59,625 nt of DNA from JACPLA01 sp964602055 (GTDB taxonomy: Bacteria > Bacteroidota > Ignavibacteria > UBA10030), in NCBI GenBank assembly GCA_964602055.1, contig CAZRPU010000009.1, positions 1 to 59,625 on the forward strand. Direction: 5' to 3'. The position numbers and the translations under genes were made by a program. Positions 33,194 through 43,331 of this stretch are shown here, piece by piece; the first letter of the stretch is position 1; every line of letters starts with the position of its first letter. The notes below the pieces were generated by a model, which saw nothing but the letters and a program-made list of their open reading frames with translations, was not told the origin of the DNA and searched no databases.

Positions 33194-36100
33194 GTGAAAA
33201 AGATACTTCGATCAACATATTATACCCTCGTGGTCGTGGTTTTTTTGTCGATCGCCCTTGTGGGGTTGACACAGACCCGAACATTCCGGAATTATCTCCG
33301 AACACAGCTCATTGCGGAGCTCCAGCCGCTCGTGAACGGGAGCATCGAAATCGGGCCCATCGAGGGAAACCTGGGTACCGGCTTTCGGATTGACAACATT
33401 GGCGTGAAGAAGGATGGCATCGAAATCTTCTTTGCCGAGAGGCTGGAAGTCCGTTACGATCTTCTTGGCGTTCTTGTTCGACGGGCATCGATATCCCGCC
33501 TCACACTTCTTCGACCAAGAATCAATCTTTGGCGAACATCAGGCGGAGACTGGAATATCGATCAGCTTTTCGTTGCCCAGGAGGATCGCGATACCGCCTC
33601 ATCACCCTGGACGCTGGATTTCCGTCAGATCGAGCTCCTGGGCGCCTCTGTTTCTGTGGTGGATTCTTTCGCTCTTGCGTCGCGGACCGCGCCGGACTGG
33701 GAAGCTCAACCTCCGGGTTCCCTCGATTATGCCGATCTTCACCTGAATCCCCTCACCCTCCGGGGAGGAGTGCAGCTCCAGGGATCCAAGACGGTTATCG
33801 CCATTCAATCCCTTGATTTTGAGTCTCTTCGGCCGCACTTCCTCATGGAGCAGCTTTCGGGGGAATTCTCCCTCTCCCCCAATTCGACAGAGGTCCGGAA
33901 CCTGGTAGTCCGCACTCCCGGTGTCGCCCTGCGTCTCAATGCCCGGATGACCGGCTCAAACCCGCTTGCGATCAACCACCTGTCCGATCTCGAAAACGCC
34001 CAAACCCGATTGAATCTGTCCGTGGACAAGCTCGATTTCGGCACTTTGAAGAGATTCTTGCCCGGACCCGTTGATTTTCTCGACAAACAGGCGGCCCTTG
34101 AAGTCGTGGCGCGCGGAACATTCGGCCATCTCATTATTGAAGAAGTCCAGGTTAAAACGCCAAGGACTTACATCCGCCTGTCAGGCACAATCGACAATCT
34201 GCATCATCCCAGAAACCTTATCCTCGATTTGCACGCTACAGACAACATCCTTCATCCGGCGGATGCGATCGACTTGCTTCCAGGTCTCAAGCTTCCGGAC
34301 CTCAGGAGTCTGGGCGTTGTCAGCTGCAATTACAGTTTCAGGGGACGCCCGGCACAGTTCTCTGCATCGCTCGACGGTCAGATCACGGCCGGGCATTTCG
34401 CAGTCAATGCAACAATGGATCTTGAACCTGATGCGATGGTGTATGACGTGGAATTTGCAACCAAGGGCCTTGATCTCGAGAGTCTTCTTCAATCAGAGAG
34501 AATGAAGAGCAGCCTCAACATGACAGGAATGCTCTCCGGCTCCGGAACGCACATCAGGAATCTCACAAGTCTTTTTCGAGTCCGAGTGGATTCGTCTCTT
34601 CTGTTCAATCAGCCCGTCGAGAATTCCGTGTTGGTGGTTGACGTTGCCGATCGCTCCCTTCGGGCGAACCTCCTCCTCCAGGCGGGACAAACCCGTTTCG
34701 ATGTCAGCGGGCGGAGCCGCTTCCGCGCGGACGACTCCACGGTGTATTCCTTCTCAGGGAAAGTACTCTCCCTGAATCTGGCCGATGTGCTTTCTGAATC
34801 TTCGTATGAAAGCGATCTGTCGTTCGACTGGAAGAGCGACGGTACGGCATTCATCTTCGATCCCGTTCACTCACGGACCGACCTCACATTTCTGCGTTCA
34901 TCGTTGCGGGGAGAAGTATTTGACGATAAGCATGTCTCCGTCGAATATCACGGTGCAGACAGTGTCGACAAGAGCCTGACTCTCTCTTCAGAGCCGTTCG
35001 ACGTTGCAGTCGAGGGTTCCTTTACGCCGGCGGCCCTCATTGAAGCGTTTCGGGCAGGAGGAACAATTCTGGCCGAAGCCATTACGCATCGCCTGGCGTC
35101 TCTCGACTCTCTCCGAAGTTTCTCGAGCAGGGAACGCCCTCCCTTCAGGAGCCGGGTACGACTTTCCTCGGAAAGCGTCTCTGCCAACGTTGAGGTAAAC
35201 ATGAGGGATTTCTATCCCCTGGGGGTTTTCCTCGGACAGCCCATGCAGGGCGCCTCCACGCTTCACGCCCGGATCGAAGGACCGCTCAGCGATCTTCATT
35301 TCAGCGGGCAGCTCGATATGGACAAGTTCACGCTCGGACTTTTGCCAAGCCGGTTCGACGTGGAGGAGGGAAAAAGCACGTTTGCTCTCAGCAGACTCGG
35401 GCCGACGCGCACGCTTGAGACGCTACAATCGAGTATCGACTTCAGTGCCCGGAAAATGCAGGTCGATTCTCTTTTTTTCAATAATGTTGTCTTCATGCAT
35501 CGGCTGAACAACGACTCTTCCGATTATTCCCTTTCGTTGCTGGTGGATTCGACAGTCGCCATTCGGGCCACGGGGAGTTCATCCTACGTGCCTCACCGCA
35601 TCAACCTCGATGTGACCACTCTGAATGTCAAGCTGGGGGACTATGGATTCGAGAACACCGACCCGATCCAACTTGCTTTCGGGCGGGACGGCATCAAAGT
35701 ATCCAGCCTTTCGTTGCAGCATGAGGCTGAATCGGTCTCTTTCAGCGGAATTCTCGATCCTGCAGGGGTCTCAGATTTGAAATTCTCATTGGAGAATTTT
35801 CTTATCAGGAATCTCCAGAATTTTTCCCGCCATCAATCGTATGTCGAGAAGGTGCGGGACTTTAACGGCATCCTGGACGCCAGCGGAAGCTTTAGCGGCA
35901 ATTTTAACCTTCCTCAATTCGACCTCTCCCTTCTTGCCCGCGGCGTCACCGTAGGCCCGGCTGTCTTTGGACAGATTTCCGGCAAAGGATCATACAGAGA
36001 CGGGGTCTCGGATGTCTTTCTGGAATTCCGCACCAAGCCCGAAGAACGTGGCTCCGAACCGGAGCTTCTCGTTTCGGGCAGAATGCCGATGAACCTTGGA

Positions 36101-37735
36101 TCCGTGCCATCTTCGAGGTCTTCTCAAGACATGGATCTGACGATTCATTCCCGCGGATTCAAACTGGAGTTCCTCGATCCCTTCCTTCCTATCACAAGAA
36201 GCCTGACGGGGATGGTCGAAGCAGACCTCAAGATGAAAGGAACCCTCGGTGAGCCCATGTATGAAGGGAGCTTGTCGATTCAGCACGCCAGCTTCTTTTT
36301 CGTGCCTCTTGGCGTAACATACCAGCTCAATGGAGCCCTTCTTCCCGTCGGCAGAAAAATTACGTTCAGGGATCTTGTGCTCTCCAATGTCGATGAAGAC
36401 CGCGTTCCCGGGCTCATTGACGGACTGGGAGCCATGCAAATCCAGGGCGGACTGACCCTCGAGGGACTTCAGGTGAAGGACTTCGACCTCATAGCGAGAG
36501 GCCAGCTTCTCGTGTTGAAAGAAAGTTCGCGTCTCGAGAATTTTCCCATGTATGGAAACGTCTATATCGGGTCCGGCACCATTCCGCTGCACTGGGCAGG
36601 AGCTCCCGAAAAGTCATCGCTGACAGGGGAAGTCCTTGTCAAGAATGCCACAATAACATTTCCTCCCACCAGAGAGGTGATTCTTGAACGATCCCGGCTC
36701 TTCACAGTTTTGTTTGTCGATGATACAACGGCTGATCGGAGCACGGCAGCGGCCAGCGATATACGACCGGGCAACGGAAATTCTCTGACGCCACTGAGGG
36801 AGCTCAACGGCGACCAAGCGCGCGAGGAATCGTCTTTTCTCGACAACATTGTCTACAATCTGTCCATCGAAACAGCGGGCCTGACACAGGTGCGTTTTGT
36901 TTTTAACCAGCTTACCAATGAAGAGCTCTTTGCCGACCTGAAAGGCAGGCTTGTCTTTTCCAAAGACATGTCAGCCGCGCGTTTGACGGGAGAGCTGCAA
37001 GTAGGTTCGCGTTCATACTACAAATATTTCAAGACACTTCAGGCAACGGGGAAGATCCTCTTTACCGGAGATTTTTCCGACCCGGAGCTTGATATTGTTG
37101 CGACCTACGAAGGAACCCACCAGCCCGATACGATGAGAATTGGCGTTACCGACAAAGACAAGCTGGAGCAAAAAGTCCTCGTCCGTCTCACTATTACCGG
37201 CACGCGCACCGAACCAAAGGTAAAAATGGGGCTCGAGGTTTTTGACCGCGATGGGAACAAGCTGGAACAGAGACCTGACGCACAATCCGATGCGATCGCG
37301 TTCCTGGTCAGCGGCAGATTCAAAGACGAAATGACCCAGGGGCAGGAGACTTCACTGACAACGAGTCTCTTAAGCAGCATTGGGACTTCGCTTCTTTCCG
37401 GCCCTTTGACAGACTTCGTTCGGAAGCAGATCGGGTACGTGACGTCGGTAGACGTCGCCTATTACGCTGGGGCGAACAGGAGTTTCTCCCAGGCTGCTGA
37501 TCTGCGCATCACGGGCGAGGTGGGCGACGCCGTCATACGATTGGGAGGCCGCGTCTTTAGCGGCGATTTGTCCAACGCGAACGTAAGCGTTCAGTTTCCG
37601 ATGAGCAGCATAGTCGGATCCGAGGCATGGCGCAACCTCATATTGGAAATCGAGCGCCGCGTTGAAGGGGTTGAAAGCATTGAACAGCGCCGGCCTTCCA
37701 ACGGCCTGCGGTTGTTGTACAGAATTACATTCTAG
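33194..37735 (+). CDS. tamB: TamB-like AsmA-family envelope protein (DUF490 C-terminus)
   Basis: About 1513 residues. An N-terminal membrane anchor ('YYTLVVVVFLSIALVGLTQ', about 8-26) is followed by a very long series of beta strands in AsmA/TamB style ('GSIEIGPIEGNLGTGFRIDNIGVKKDG' at the start). The C-terminal TamB domain includes 'YNLSIETAGLTQVRFVFNQLTNEELFADLKGRLVFSKD' type strands, 'LQATGKILFTGDFSDPELDI' and terminal 'LLYRITF' ending in Phe. TamB-like proteins form a hydrophobic groove bridging inner and outer membranes for phospholipid or barrel-protein transport. No ATG fits; GTG 33194 (VKKILRST) is chosen because it precedes the anchor. Its barrel partner may be any of the window's BamA-like proteins. 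Confidence 0.88.
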   Translation: MKKILRSTYYTLVVVVFLSIALVGLTQTRTFRNYLRTQLIAELQPLVNGSIEIGPIEGNLGTGFRIDNIGVKKDGIEIFFAERLEVRYDLLGVLVRRASISRLTLLRPRINLWRTSGGDWNIDQLFVAQEDRDTASSPWTLDFRQIELLGASVSVVDSFALASRTAPDWEAQPPGSLDYADLHLNPLTLRGGVQLQGSKTVIAIQSLDFESLRPHFLMEQLSGEFSLSPNSTEVRNLVVRTPGVALRLNARMTGSNPLAINHLSDLENAQTRLNLSVDKLDFGTLKRFLPGPVDFLDKQAALEVVARGTFGHLIIEEVQVKTPRTYIRLSGTIDNLHHPRNLILDLHATDNILHPADAIDLLPGLKLPDLRSLGVVSCNYSFRGRPAQFSASLDGQITAGHFAVNATMDLEPDAMVYDVEFATKGLDLESLLQSERMKSSLNMTGMLSGSGTHIRNLTSLFRVRVDSSLLFNQPVENSVLVVDVADRSLRANLLLQAGQTRFDVSGRSRFRADDSTVYSFSGKVLSLNLADVLSESSYESDLSFDWKSDGTAFIFDPVHSRTDLTFLRSSLRGEVFDDKHVSVEYHGADSVDKSLTLSSEPFDVAVEGSFTPAALIEAFRAGGTILAEAITHRLASLDSLRSFSSRERPPFRSRVRLSSESVSANVEVNMRDFYPLGVFLGQPMQGASTLHARIEGPLSDLHFSGQLDMDKFTLGLLPSRFDVEEGKSTFALSRLGPTRTLETLQSSIDFSARKMQVDSLFFNNVVFMHRLNNDSSDYSLSLLVDSTVAIRATGSSSYVPHRINLDVTTLNVKLGDYGFENTDPIQLAFGRDGIKVSSLSLQHEAESVSFSGILDPAGVSDLKFSLENFLIRNLQNFSRHQSYVEKVRDFNGILDASGSFSGNFNLPQFDLSLLARGVTVGPAVFGQISGKGSYRDGVSDVFLEFRTKPEERGSEPELLVSGRMPMNLGSVPSSRSSQDMDLTIHSRGFKLEFLDPFLPITRSLTGMVEADLKMKGTLGEPMYEGSLSIQHASFFFVPLGVTYQLNGALLPVGRKITFRDLVLSNVDEDRVPGLIDGLGAMQIQGGLTLEGLQVKDFDLIARGQLLVLKESSRLENFPMYGNVYIGSGTIPLHWAGAPEKSSLTGEVLVKNATITFPPTREVILERSRLFTVLFVDDTTADRSTAAASDIRPGNGNSLTPLRELNGDQAREESSFLDNIVYNLSIETAGLTQVRFVFNQLTNEELFADLKGRLVFSKDMSAARLTGELQVGSRSYYKYFKTLQATGKILFTGDFSDPELDIVATYEGTHQPDTMRIGVTDKDKLEQKVLVRLTITGTRTEPKVKMGLEVFDRDGNKLEQRPDAQSDAIAFLVSGRFKDEMTQGQETSLTTSLLSSIGTSLLSGPLTDFVRKQIGYVTSVDVAYYAGANRSFSQAADLRITGEVGDAVIRLGGRVFSGDLSNANVSVQFPMSSIVGSEAWRNLILEIERRVEGVESIEQRRPSNGLRLLYRITF

Positions 37736-37849
37736 TGTCCTGAACGCCATTCACTGACAAAGACAGGGGATACAGTCATCGACCAGCTCAAGAACAAGAT
37801 TCTCGCATTCCTCGCCCGTTACCCCAATCAGCTCTTCAAACAGGCTGAA

Positions 37850-39967
37850 TTGGCACACCGTTTGTCTCTTCACTCCAGACCAGAGCGGGAAAGTCTGGCT
37901 CAGGCGCTCAAAGAGCTGTCGGACGCTGCCCGCATCAAGAGAGTCAAACGGGGGAAATACGGGCACCTGGAGATTTCCCAACACGTGGAAGGCAAACTGG
38001 AAGTGACAAAGCAAGGATTGGGATTCGTGTCCGTCGAAGGCCTGTCAGAAGAGGTCTTTGTTCCTCCCGGTTCTCTCGGAACGGCTGCCCACGGCGACCG
38101 GGTGGAGGTCCTGCTTTTTGCGCAGAGCCTGAAGCAGAAAGAGAGCGGGAAACGGCGCGAAGGAGAAATCGTTCGGATCATCGAACGCGGACGCGAAAGC
38201 ATTGTGGGAACCCTCGAGCAAAGGCACAAAGCCTATGTTGTCCTCCCCGACGATCGTAAGCTTCCTTTTGAGATCGTTGTTGATCGTGAAGATCTCGAAG
38301 GAGCAACACCGGGAGACAAAGTAGTGATTCGGATCGACGACTGGGGAACAAGCCGCCTCAGTCCCGAAGGACACGTCGTTGAAGTTCTCGGCAAGGCAGG
38401 AGAGGCAGCGGCTGAGCTTCTCTCCGTTGCCCGAGAGTTTCAGCTTCCCCTCTCTTTCCCGAAGAATGTTCTCGAAGCAGCCGATGCGATTCCCGGCATT
38501 ATCCCGCGGGAAGAAATCGCGCGGAGACTGGATTTTCGAAACAATGTCTGCTTTACCATTGATCCAGACGACGCGAAGGACTTCGACGATGCTGTCTCAC
38601 TGGAACCGCTGGGCGGCAACAGTTTTCGTCTTGGTGTTCACATCGCCGACGTCTCCTACTACGTTCGGGAAGGTGAACTGCTCGATCAGGAAGCACTGAA
38701 GCGCGGAACCAGCACCTATTTCCCCGGCATGGTCATTCCCATGCTTCCCGAACGGTTGTCGAACGACATTTGCAGCCTCAGGCCGAAGGAAGACCGCCTG
38801 ACGTTCTCGGTTTTCATGACCGTCAATGCTCAGGGCCGTGTGGGAGACTATGAAATCAGGGAATCCGTGATACGCAGCGCAAGGCGATTCTCCTATGAAG
38901 AGGTCGAAGCACTCATCGGCGGAAAGCCTCCCGAGGGGCCTGACCGGGAGCTTCTGGACACTCTGAAGGCTATGCATGCCTTGAGCAGAACCTTGACGCA
39001 GAAACGCATGCGCGAAGGAAGCATCGATTTCGAATCGGCGGAAGCACGCTTCCGTTTTGACGAAAAGGGATTGCCGACAGAAATAATCAAAAAGACCCGC
39101 CTCCAGAGTCACCGGCTTGTCGAGGAATTCATGCTCCTTGCCAACAGGGTTGTGGCCACCCATATCGGACTGGCCCGCAAAGAGGACCACCTCAAGCCAT
39201 TCTTGTACCGCATTCATGACAGTCCCGATCCCGACCGGATCCGGGAGCTGGCGGCATTCGTCGCCCAATTTGGCTACAAGCTTTCCCTTGAAGGAGGGGT
39301 CTCTTCCAAAGCGCTCCAGAAGCTGCTCGATCAGGTTCGGAACACCGAAGTGGAAAACGTCATCAACGAAGTTGCTCTCCGTTCGATGGCCAAAGCAATT
39401 TATTCGGAGCGCAATATCGGTCACTACGGATTGGGATTCGACTACTATTCCCATTTCACTTCTCCGATTCGCCGTTATCCTGATCTGATCGTTCATCGTC
39501 TTCTGAAGGAATATCGCACCGGCACCACGGAGGAGCGACGAAGACAGATCCTTCAACGATTGCCCTACCTCGCAAAACATACATCTGCCATGGAGCGCGT
39601 TGCGATGGAGGCAGAACGCGCCGGGGTCAAGGTGATGCAGCTGGAATACATGAAGCGTCATCTGGGAGATGAATTCGAAGGAATCGTTTCAGGCGTCACG
39701 CGTTACGGACTGTTTGTCGAAATCAATGATCTCCTGGTTCAGGGAATGATTCATGTGAGAGACCTTGAAGACGATTACTACAGCTACGACGAGAAAAACT
39801 ACTCACTGGTAGGCAAGAGAACGGGAAAGAAATATCGCCTGGGTGATCCGCTTCATCTCAAGGTCGTGCGTGTGAATCCCGAAGAACGCGAAATCGATTT
39901 CGCCCTTGGCGAAGAACCAGCGCAGACGCCGCGGGGAAAACGCAAACAGGGAGCAAAGCGGAACTAA
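37850..39967 (+). CDS. rnr: Ribonuclease R
   Basis: A 3'-5' exoribonuclease of the RNB family that degrades structured RNA. From the first canonical start (TTG 37850) it has 705 residues: cold-shock-like domains ('HVEGKLEVTKQGLGFVSVEG'), the RNB catalytic core with Asp cluster in 'FTIDPDDAKDFDDAVSLE', 'VLPERLSNDICSLRP'-type core with 'SNDICSL', and a C-terminal S1 domain ('FEGIVSGVTRYGLFVEINDLLVQGMIHV') with a basic tail. The frame stays open upstream, and residues encoded from about 37778 ('LKNKILAFLARYPNQLFKQAE') complete the usual N-terminal winged helix. No ATG, GTG or TTG exists there; ATC 37778 follows AGGGGA. The true start is therefore uncertain. Confidence 0.92.
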   Translation: MAHRLSLHSRPERESLAQALKELSDAARIKRVKRGKYGHLEISQHVEGKLEVTKQGLGFVSVEGLSEEVFVPPGSLGTAAHGDRVEVLLFAQSLKQKESGKRREGEIVRIIERGRESIVGTLEQRHKAYVVLPDDRKLPFEIVVDREDLEGATPGDKVVIRIDDWGTSRLSPEGHVVEVLGKAGEAAAELLSVAREFQLPLSFPKNVLEAADAIPGIIPREEIARRLDFRNNVCFTIDPDDAKDFDDAVSLEPLGGNSFRLGVHIADVSYYVREGELLDQEALKRGTSTYFPGMVIPMLPERLSNDICSLRPKEDRLTFSVFMTVNAQGRVGDYEIRESVIRSARRFSYEEVEALIGGKPPEGPDRELLDTLKAMHALSRTLTQKRMREGSIDFESAEARFRFDEKGLPTEIIKKTRLQSHRLVEEFMLLANRVVATHIGLARKEDHLKPFLYRIHDSPDPDRIRELAAFVAQFGYKLSLEGGVSSKALQKLLDQVRNTEVENVINEVALRSMAKAIYSERNIGHYGLGFDYYSHFTSPIRRYPDLIVHRLLKEYRTGTTEERRRQILQRLPYLAKHTSAMERVAMEAERAGVKVMQLEYMKRHLGDEFEGIVSGVTRYGLFVEINDLLVQGMIHVRDLEDDYYSYDEKNYSLVGKRTGKKYRLGDPLHLKVVRVNPEEREIDFALGEEPAQTPRGKRKQGAKRN

Positions 39968-40037
39968 GATCAGGAGAGGAGGGTTGGTACATGCGTGCGA
40001 GGGACATCTTCTATGAAGAGACCGGCAAAAGGGAAGT

Positions 40038-40066
40038 TTGCATTTCCTGGCGTTTTTCTCTACAAT
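40038..40066 (+). promoter_or_regulatory. Candidate promoter of protease/propeller/barrel gene
   Basis: TTGCAT (40038-40043), a 17-base spacer and TACAAT (40061-40066), 27 bases before ATG 40093. Confidence 0.62.
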
Positions 40067-40092
40067 TCTCCAAGAGCGCATTCAGGAGCCTT

Positions 40093-43000
40093 ATGAACCG
40101 TTTTTTTCTCATAACCGCAGTTGTTTCATTGCCTTTCATCGTTCTTGGCCAGAATTCCAATTTTGGCAAGAACAAGGTGCAGTACAAGAACTTTGAATGG
40201 CACTTCATACAAACGGATCATTTCGACATTTATTACTCTCAGAACGGTTACGAGCTGGCGACATTTACCGCAAATGCCTCCGAAGGCGCCTACGACTCAA
40301 TCCGGAAAATCCTCCGTTACGAGATCAACAACCGCATTTCCATCGTTATTCACAACTCTCATAACGATTTTCAGCAGACAAACGTCATCGGTGAGTACCT
40401 CGAAGAGGGCATCGGGGGTGTCACAGAACTGTTCAAGAATCGCATTGTTATTCCCTTCGAGGGAAACTATCAGCAATTCCGTCATGTCATTCATCATGAA
40501 CTGGTTCATGCTGTCCTGAACGACATGTTTTACGGCGGATCCATTCAAGCGCTTCTCGCAAGCCGTTCTCCGTTGGTTCTTCCCGGTTGGATGAACGAAG
40601 GGTTTGCCGAATACGCAGCCCTGAAATGGGACACGAATTCTGACATGTTCATCAGGGATGCAACGATACACAACTACCTCCCCCCGATCGAATATCTGGG
40701 AGGGTATTTTGCCTACCGAGGTGGTCAGTCGGTTTGGCATTATATTGCAACCAAATACGGCGAAAGCAAGATCACGGAGATCATGAATCGGATCAAGGGA
40801 ACGCGCAACATCGAGCAGGGCTTCCGGACAACCATAGGCCTTTCCCTCAAGGAGCTCTCCGAGCGGTGGCAAAAAGAACAGAAGGTCCTTTATTGGCCCG
40901 ACATCGCAAAACGGGAGGAACCCTCAGAGTACGCCCGGCGGCTGACAGACCATACAAAAGACCAGAATTTTTACAATACCAGCCCGGCGATTTCTCCCCA
41001 GGGAGACAAGATCGCCTTTATCTCCGACCGCGACGACTACTTCGATGTCTACCTCATGTCTGCATCCGACGGGAAGATCCTTGACAAGCTTGTCAGTGGT
41101 CAGCGAACGAACAACTTTGAGGAACTCCATTTGCTTACGCCGGGGCTGACATGGTCTCCGGATGGGAGCAAGATTGCCCTCGCCGTGAAAGCCGGAGAGA
41201 CCGATGCAATCATGGTCGTGGACGTCGAATCCGGCGATGAGGAGAAAATCGCCTTTGACCTCGAAGGCATTTTTTCCGTGGATTGGTCGGCCGACGGCAG
41301 TGTGATGGCTTTTATCGGAATGAAAGCGCCGCAATCCGATGTGTATCTCTATGACTTCAAGACAAAGGAACTGCGAAACCTCACAAGCGACATCTTTTCC
41401 GATTATGATCCCGTTGTGTCGCCTGACGGCAAAACCGTCTACTTTTGCTCCGACAGGCAGAATTATACCGATGTCTCGAATCTTCCGAAAAATTTCTCCA
41501 TCCATGAATTTGAATTCGCCGGCCGGGACCTGTACAGCGTTTCCGTGGCAACCGGTGAAATCCGGAAGATCGCAGGATCAACCGGCACCGACGAATCGTC
41601 GCCCGTCATTTCTGCCGACGGAAAGAAACTGCTGTATATTTCCGACCGGAATGGAATCAACAACGTGTACGAACACGATCTGGAAAAAGGGATGGATCGG
41701 CCCATTACCAACTCGCTGACGGGAATCTACCAATTATCGCTGTCTCACGACGGCTCGAAGATGGCCTTCGCATCTCTCAACGAGGCGGGATTCGACATTT
41801 TCCTTATGCGTGCACCGTTTGAACGGCAACTGAGCATCACACAGTTGGAGCCGACGGAATACATCAAGCAAAAGCTCGACCTTCCTCGCACGGAACGGCC
41901 GGCGACCACGATGACATCAACCGCACAACCTTCTGATACGGTCGCCGTGATGAATAATGTCGTTATTGTGGCGGATACCATGAAGGAGGAATCGCGGTAT
42001 CACGCAGAATCACGTCTCGATCTGAAGAATTTTGTTTTTTCAGATGAGGCCATGAGAGACACTTCCGCAAGCAAGAAGCCTTCTCCGTATACCTTCAAAC
42101 CCGCAGGGAACATCGATGACGAGGGAAACTACGTTCCCCATCGGTATAAACTGAACTTTTCGCCCGATCTCGTCTACGGCACGGCGGCGTACAGCACTTT
42201 CTACGGAGTCGAAGGCTCCACCGTGATGGCGTTCAGCGACATGCTGGGGGATCATCAGATCATTTTTCAGACAAACCTTTTGCTCGATTTGAAGAACAGC
42301 GATTACGGCCTGTCGTATTTCTACCTCCCCAACAGGGTTGATCTGGGGTTCCAGGGCTACCACAGTGCCCGATTCCTCTATGTCAATGACATGTTCGGGG
42401 GAGTGTCGCTGTATCGATTCCGCCAATGGGCTTTGGGTGTGGTGGCTTCGTATCCCATTGATCGGTTCAGGCGCATGGATTTGTCTCTCATGTGGCTGAA
42501 TCTCTCCAAGGAGAATCTTGACGATGGGCGGGAACAGGCCCAGCGACGGTCCTTTATCCTCCCCGTGTTCAACTATGTCAAAGATAATTCTGTCTGGCGG
42601 GGAGGATGGTTCGGGCCGAACAACGGAACCCGGTTCAACATCACCGCCTACGGGAGTGCCAAATTCAACGATCAGTCGCTGGACCTTCAAACGGCAACGA
42701 TCGACTACCGGTCGTACAGCCCTCTTTTCAAGGATTTTATCTTTGTTTTTCGCGGCAGCGCGGGAATCAGCAACGGCAGGGATTACCAAAACTTCTTCAT
42801 CGGAGGAAATGAGGGTTGGATCAACAGGCGTTTTGACGGGAACACATTTCCCATCGTGAATGTGGAAGACTACGCGTTCCTTACCCCCGTTCTTCCCATG
42901 CGCGGATTCAACTACAATGCCCAGATGGGATCACGCTACGGCCTCATCAATCTCGAGGCCCGGTTCCCCCTCATTCGGTACCTCATCGGCGGAACAATCC

Positions 43001-43257
43001 TTCCCATCGGGTTCCAAAACATCCTTGGTGCAGCGTTCCTCGATATCGGCTCGGCGTGGAGCGACACAAAGAACTGGCAGGGATTCCAACGCACACCCTC
43101 CGGCTCGATCCGAACGAAGGATCTGCTGGTCGGCATGGGAATCGGTACACGGGTTATCTTTTTCGGATTTCCTTTGCGCTTCGACGTTGCGTGGAGCTAT
43201 GACGGAGGCGAGCTTTCGGTACCCACGTACTACGTCTCTCTCGGCCCTGAGTTTTGA
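40093..43257 (+). CDS. Outer-membrane protein: gluzincin peptidase, beta-propeller and BamA-like barrel
   Basis: A 1054-residue protein with three modules. A signal peptide (1-19) is followed by a peptidase-MA-like domain (about 30-290) with zinc motif H135-E-L-V-H139 and a third ligand in 'WMNEGFAEY' (E169). A TolB/PD40 beta-propeller (about 300-600) has at least six repeats such as 'SPAISPQGDKIAFISDRDD' and 'DYDPVVSPDGKTVYFCSDR'. A C-terminal surface-antigen-like barrel (about 680-1054) contains 'MRGFNYNAQMGSRYGLINLEARFPL' and ends 'VSLGPEF', with the terminal Phe used by the BAM complex. ATG 40093 has AGGAG upstream and the promoter just before it. A surface or periplasmic protease tethered to an outer-membrane channel is inferred; the substrate is unknown. 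Confidence 0.85.
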   Translation: MNRFFLITAVVSLPFIVLGQNSNFGKNKVQYKNFEWHFIQTDHFDIYYSQNGYELATFTANASEGAYDSIRKILRYEINNRISIVIHNSHNDFQQTNVIGEYLEEGIGGVTELFKNRIVIPFEGNYQQFRHVIHHELVHAVLNDMFYGGSIQALLASRSPLVLPGWMNEGFAEYAALKWDTNSDMFIRDATIHNYLPPIEYLGGYFAYRGGQSVWHYIATKYGESKITEIMNRIKGTRNIEQGFRTTIGLSLKELSERWQKEQKVLYWPDIAKREEPSEYARRLTDHTKDQNFYNTSPAISPQGDKIAFISDRDDYFDVYLMSASDGKILDKLVSGQRTNNFEELHLLTPGLTWSPDGSKIALAVKAGETDAIMVVDVESGDEEKIAFDLEGIFSVDWSADGSVMAFIGMKAPQSDVYLYDFKTKELRNLTSDIFSDYDPVVSPDGKTVYFCSDRQNYTDVSNLPKNFSIHEFEFAGRDLYSVSVATGEIRKIAGSTGTDESSPVISADGKKLLYISDRNGINNVYEHDLEKGMDRPITNSLTGIYQLSLSHDGSKMAFASLNEAGFDIFLMRAPFERQLSITQLEPTEYIKQKLDLPRTERPATTMTSTAQPSDTVAVMNNVVIVADTMKEESRYHAESRLDLKNFVFSDEAMRDTSASKKPSPYTFKPAGNIDDEGNYVPHRYKLNFSPDLVYGTAAYSTFYGVEGSTVMAFSDMLGDHQIIFQTNLLLDLKNSDYGLSYFYLPNRVDLGFQGYHSARFLYVNDMFGGVSLYRFRQWALGVVASYPIDRFRRMDLSLMWLNLSKENLDDGREQAQRRSFILPVFNYVKDNSVWRGGWFGPNNGTRFNITAYGSAKFNDQSLDLQTATIDYRSYSPLFKDFIFVFRGSAGISNGRDYQNFFIGGNEGWINRRFDGNTFPIVNVEDYAFLTPVLPMRGFNYNAQMGSRYGLINLEARFPLIRYLIGGTILPIGFQNILGAAFLDIGSAWSDTKNWQGFQRTPSGSIRTKDLLVGMGIGTRVIFFGFPLRFDVAWSYDGGELSVPTYYVSLGPEF

Positions 43258-43278
43258 CCGCACGAGCCTCTCAAACAA

Positions 43279-43311
43279 AAAAACGTCCCGCCTGATAAGC
43301 GGGACGTTTTT
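43279..43311. terminator. Bidirectional terminator between convergent genes
   Basis: AAAAACGTCCCGC (43279-43291) pairs perfectly with GCGGGACGTTTTT (43299-43311) around a 7-base loop. A and T runs on the two sides let it work on both strands. It serves the barrel gene (ends 43257) and the symporter (ends 43332). Confidence 0.92.
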
Positions 43312-43331
43312 GTTTCTACCACCTTCTCCTG

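Noticed and set aside
38597..39661. 354-codon frame opposite rnr
   Set aside because: Shadow of the RNB catalytic domain, no promoter or RBS.
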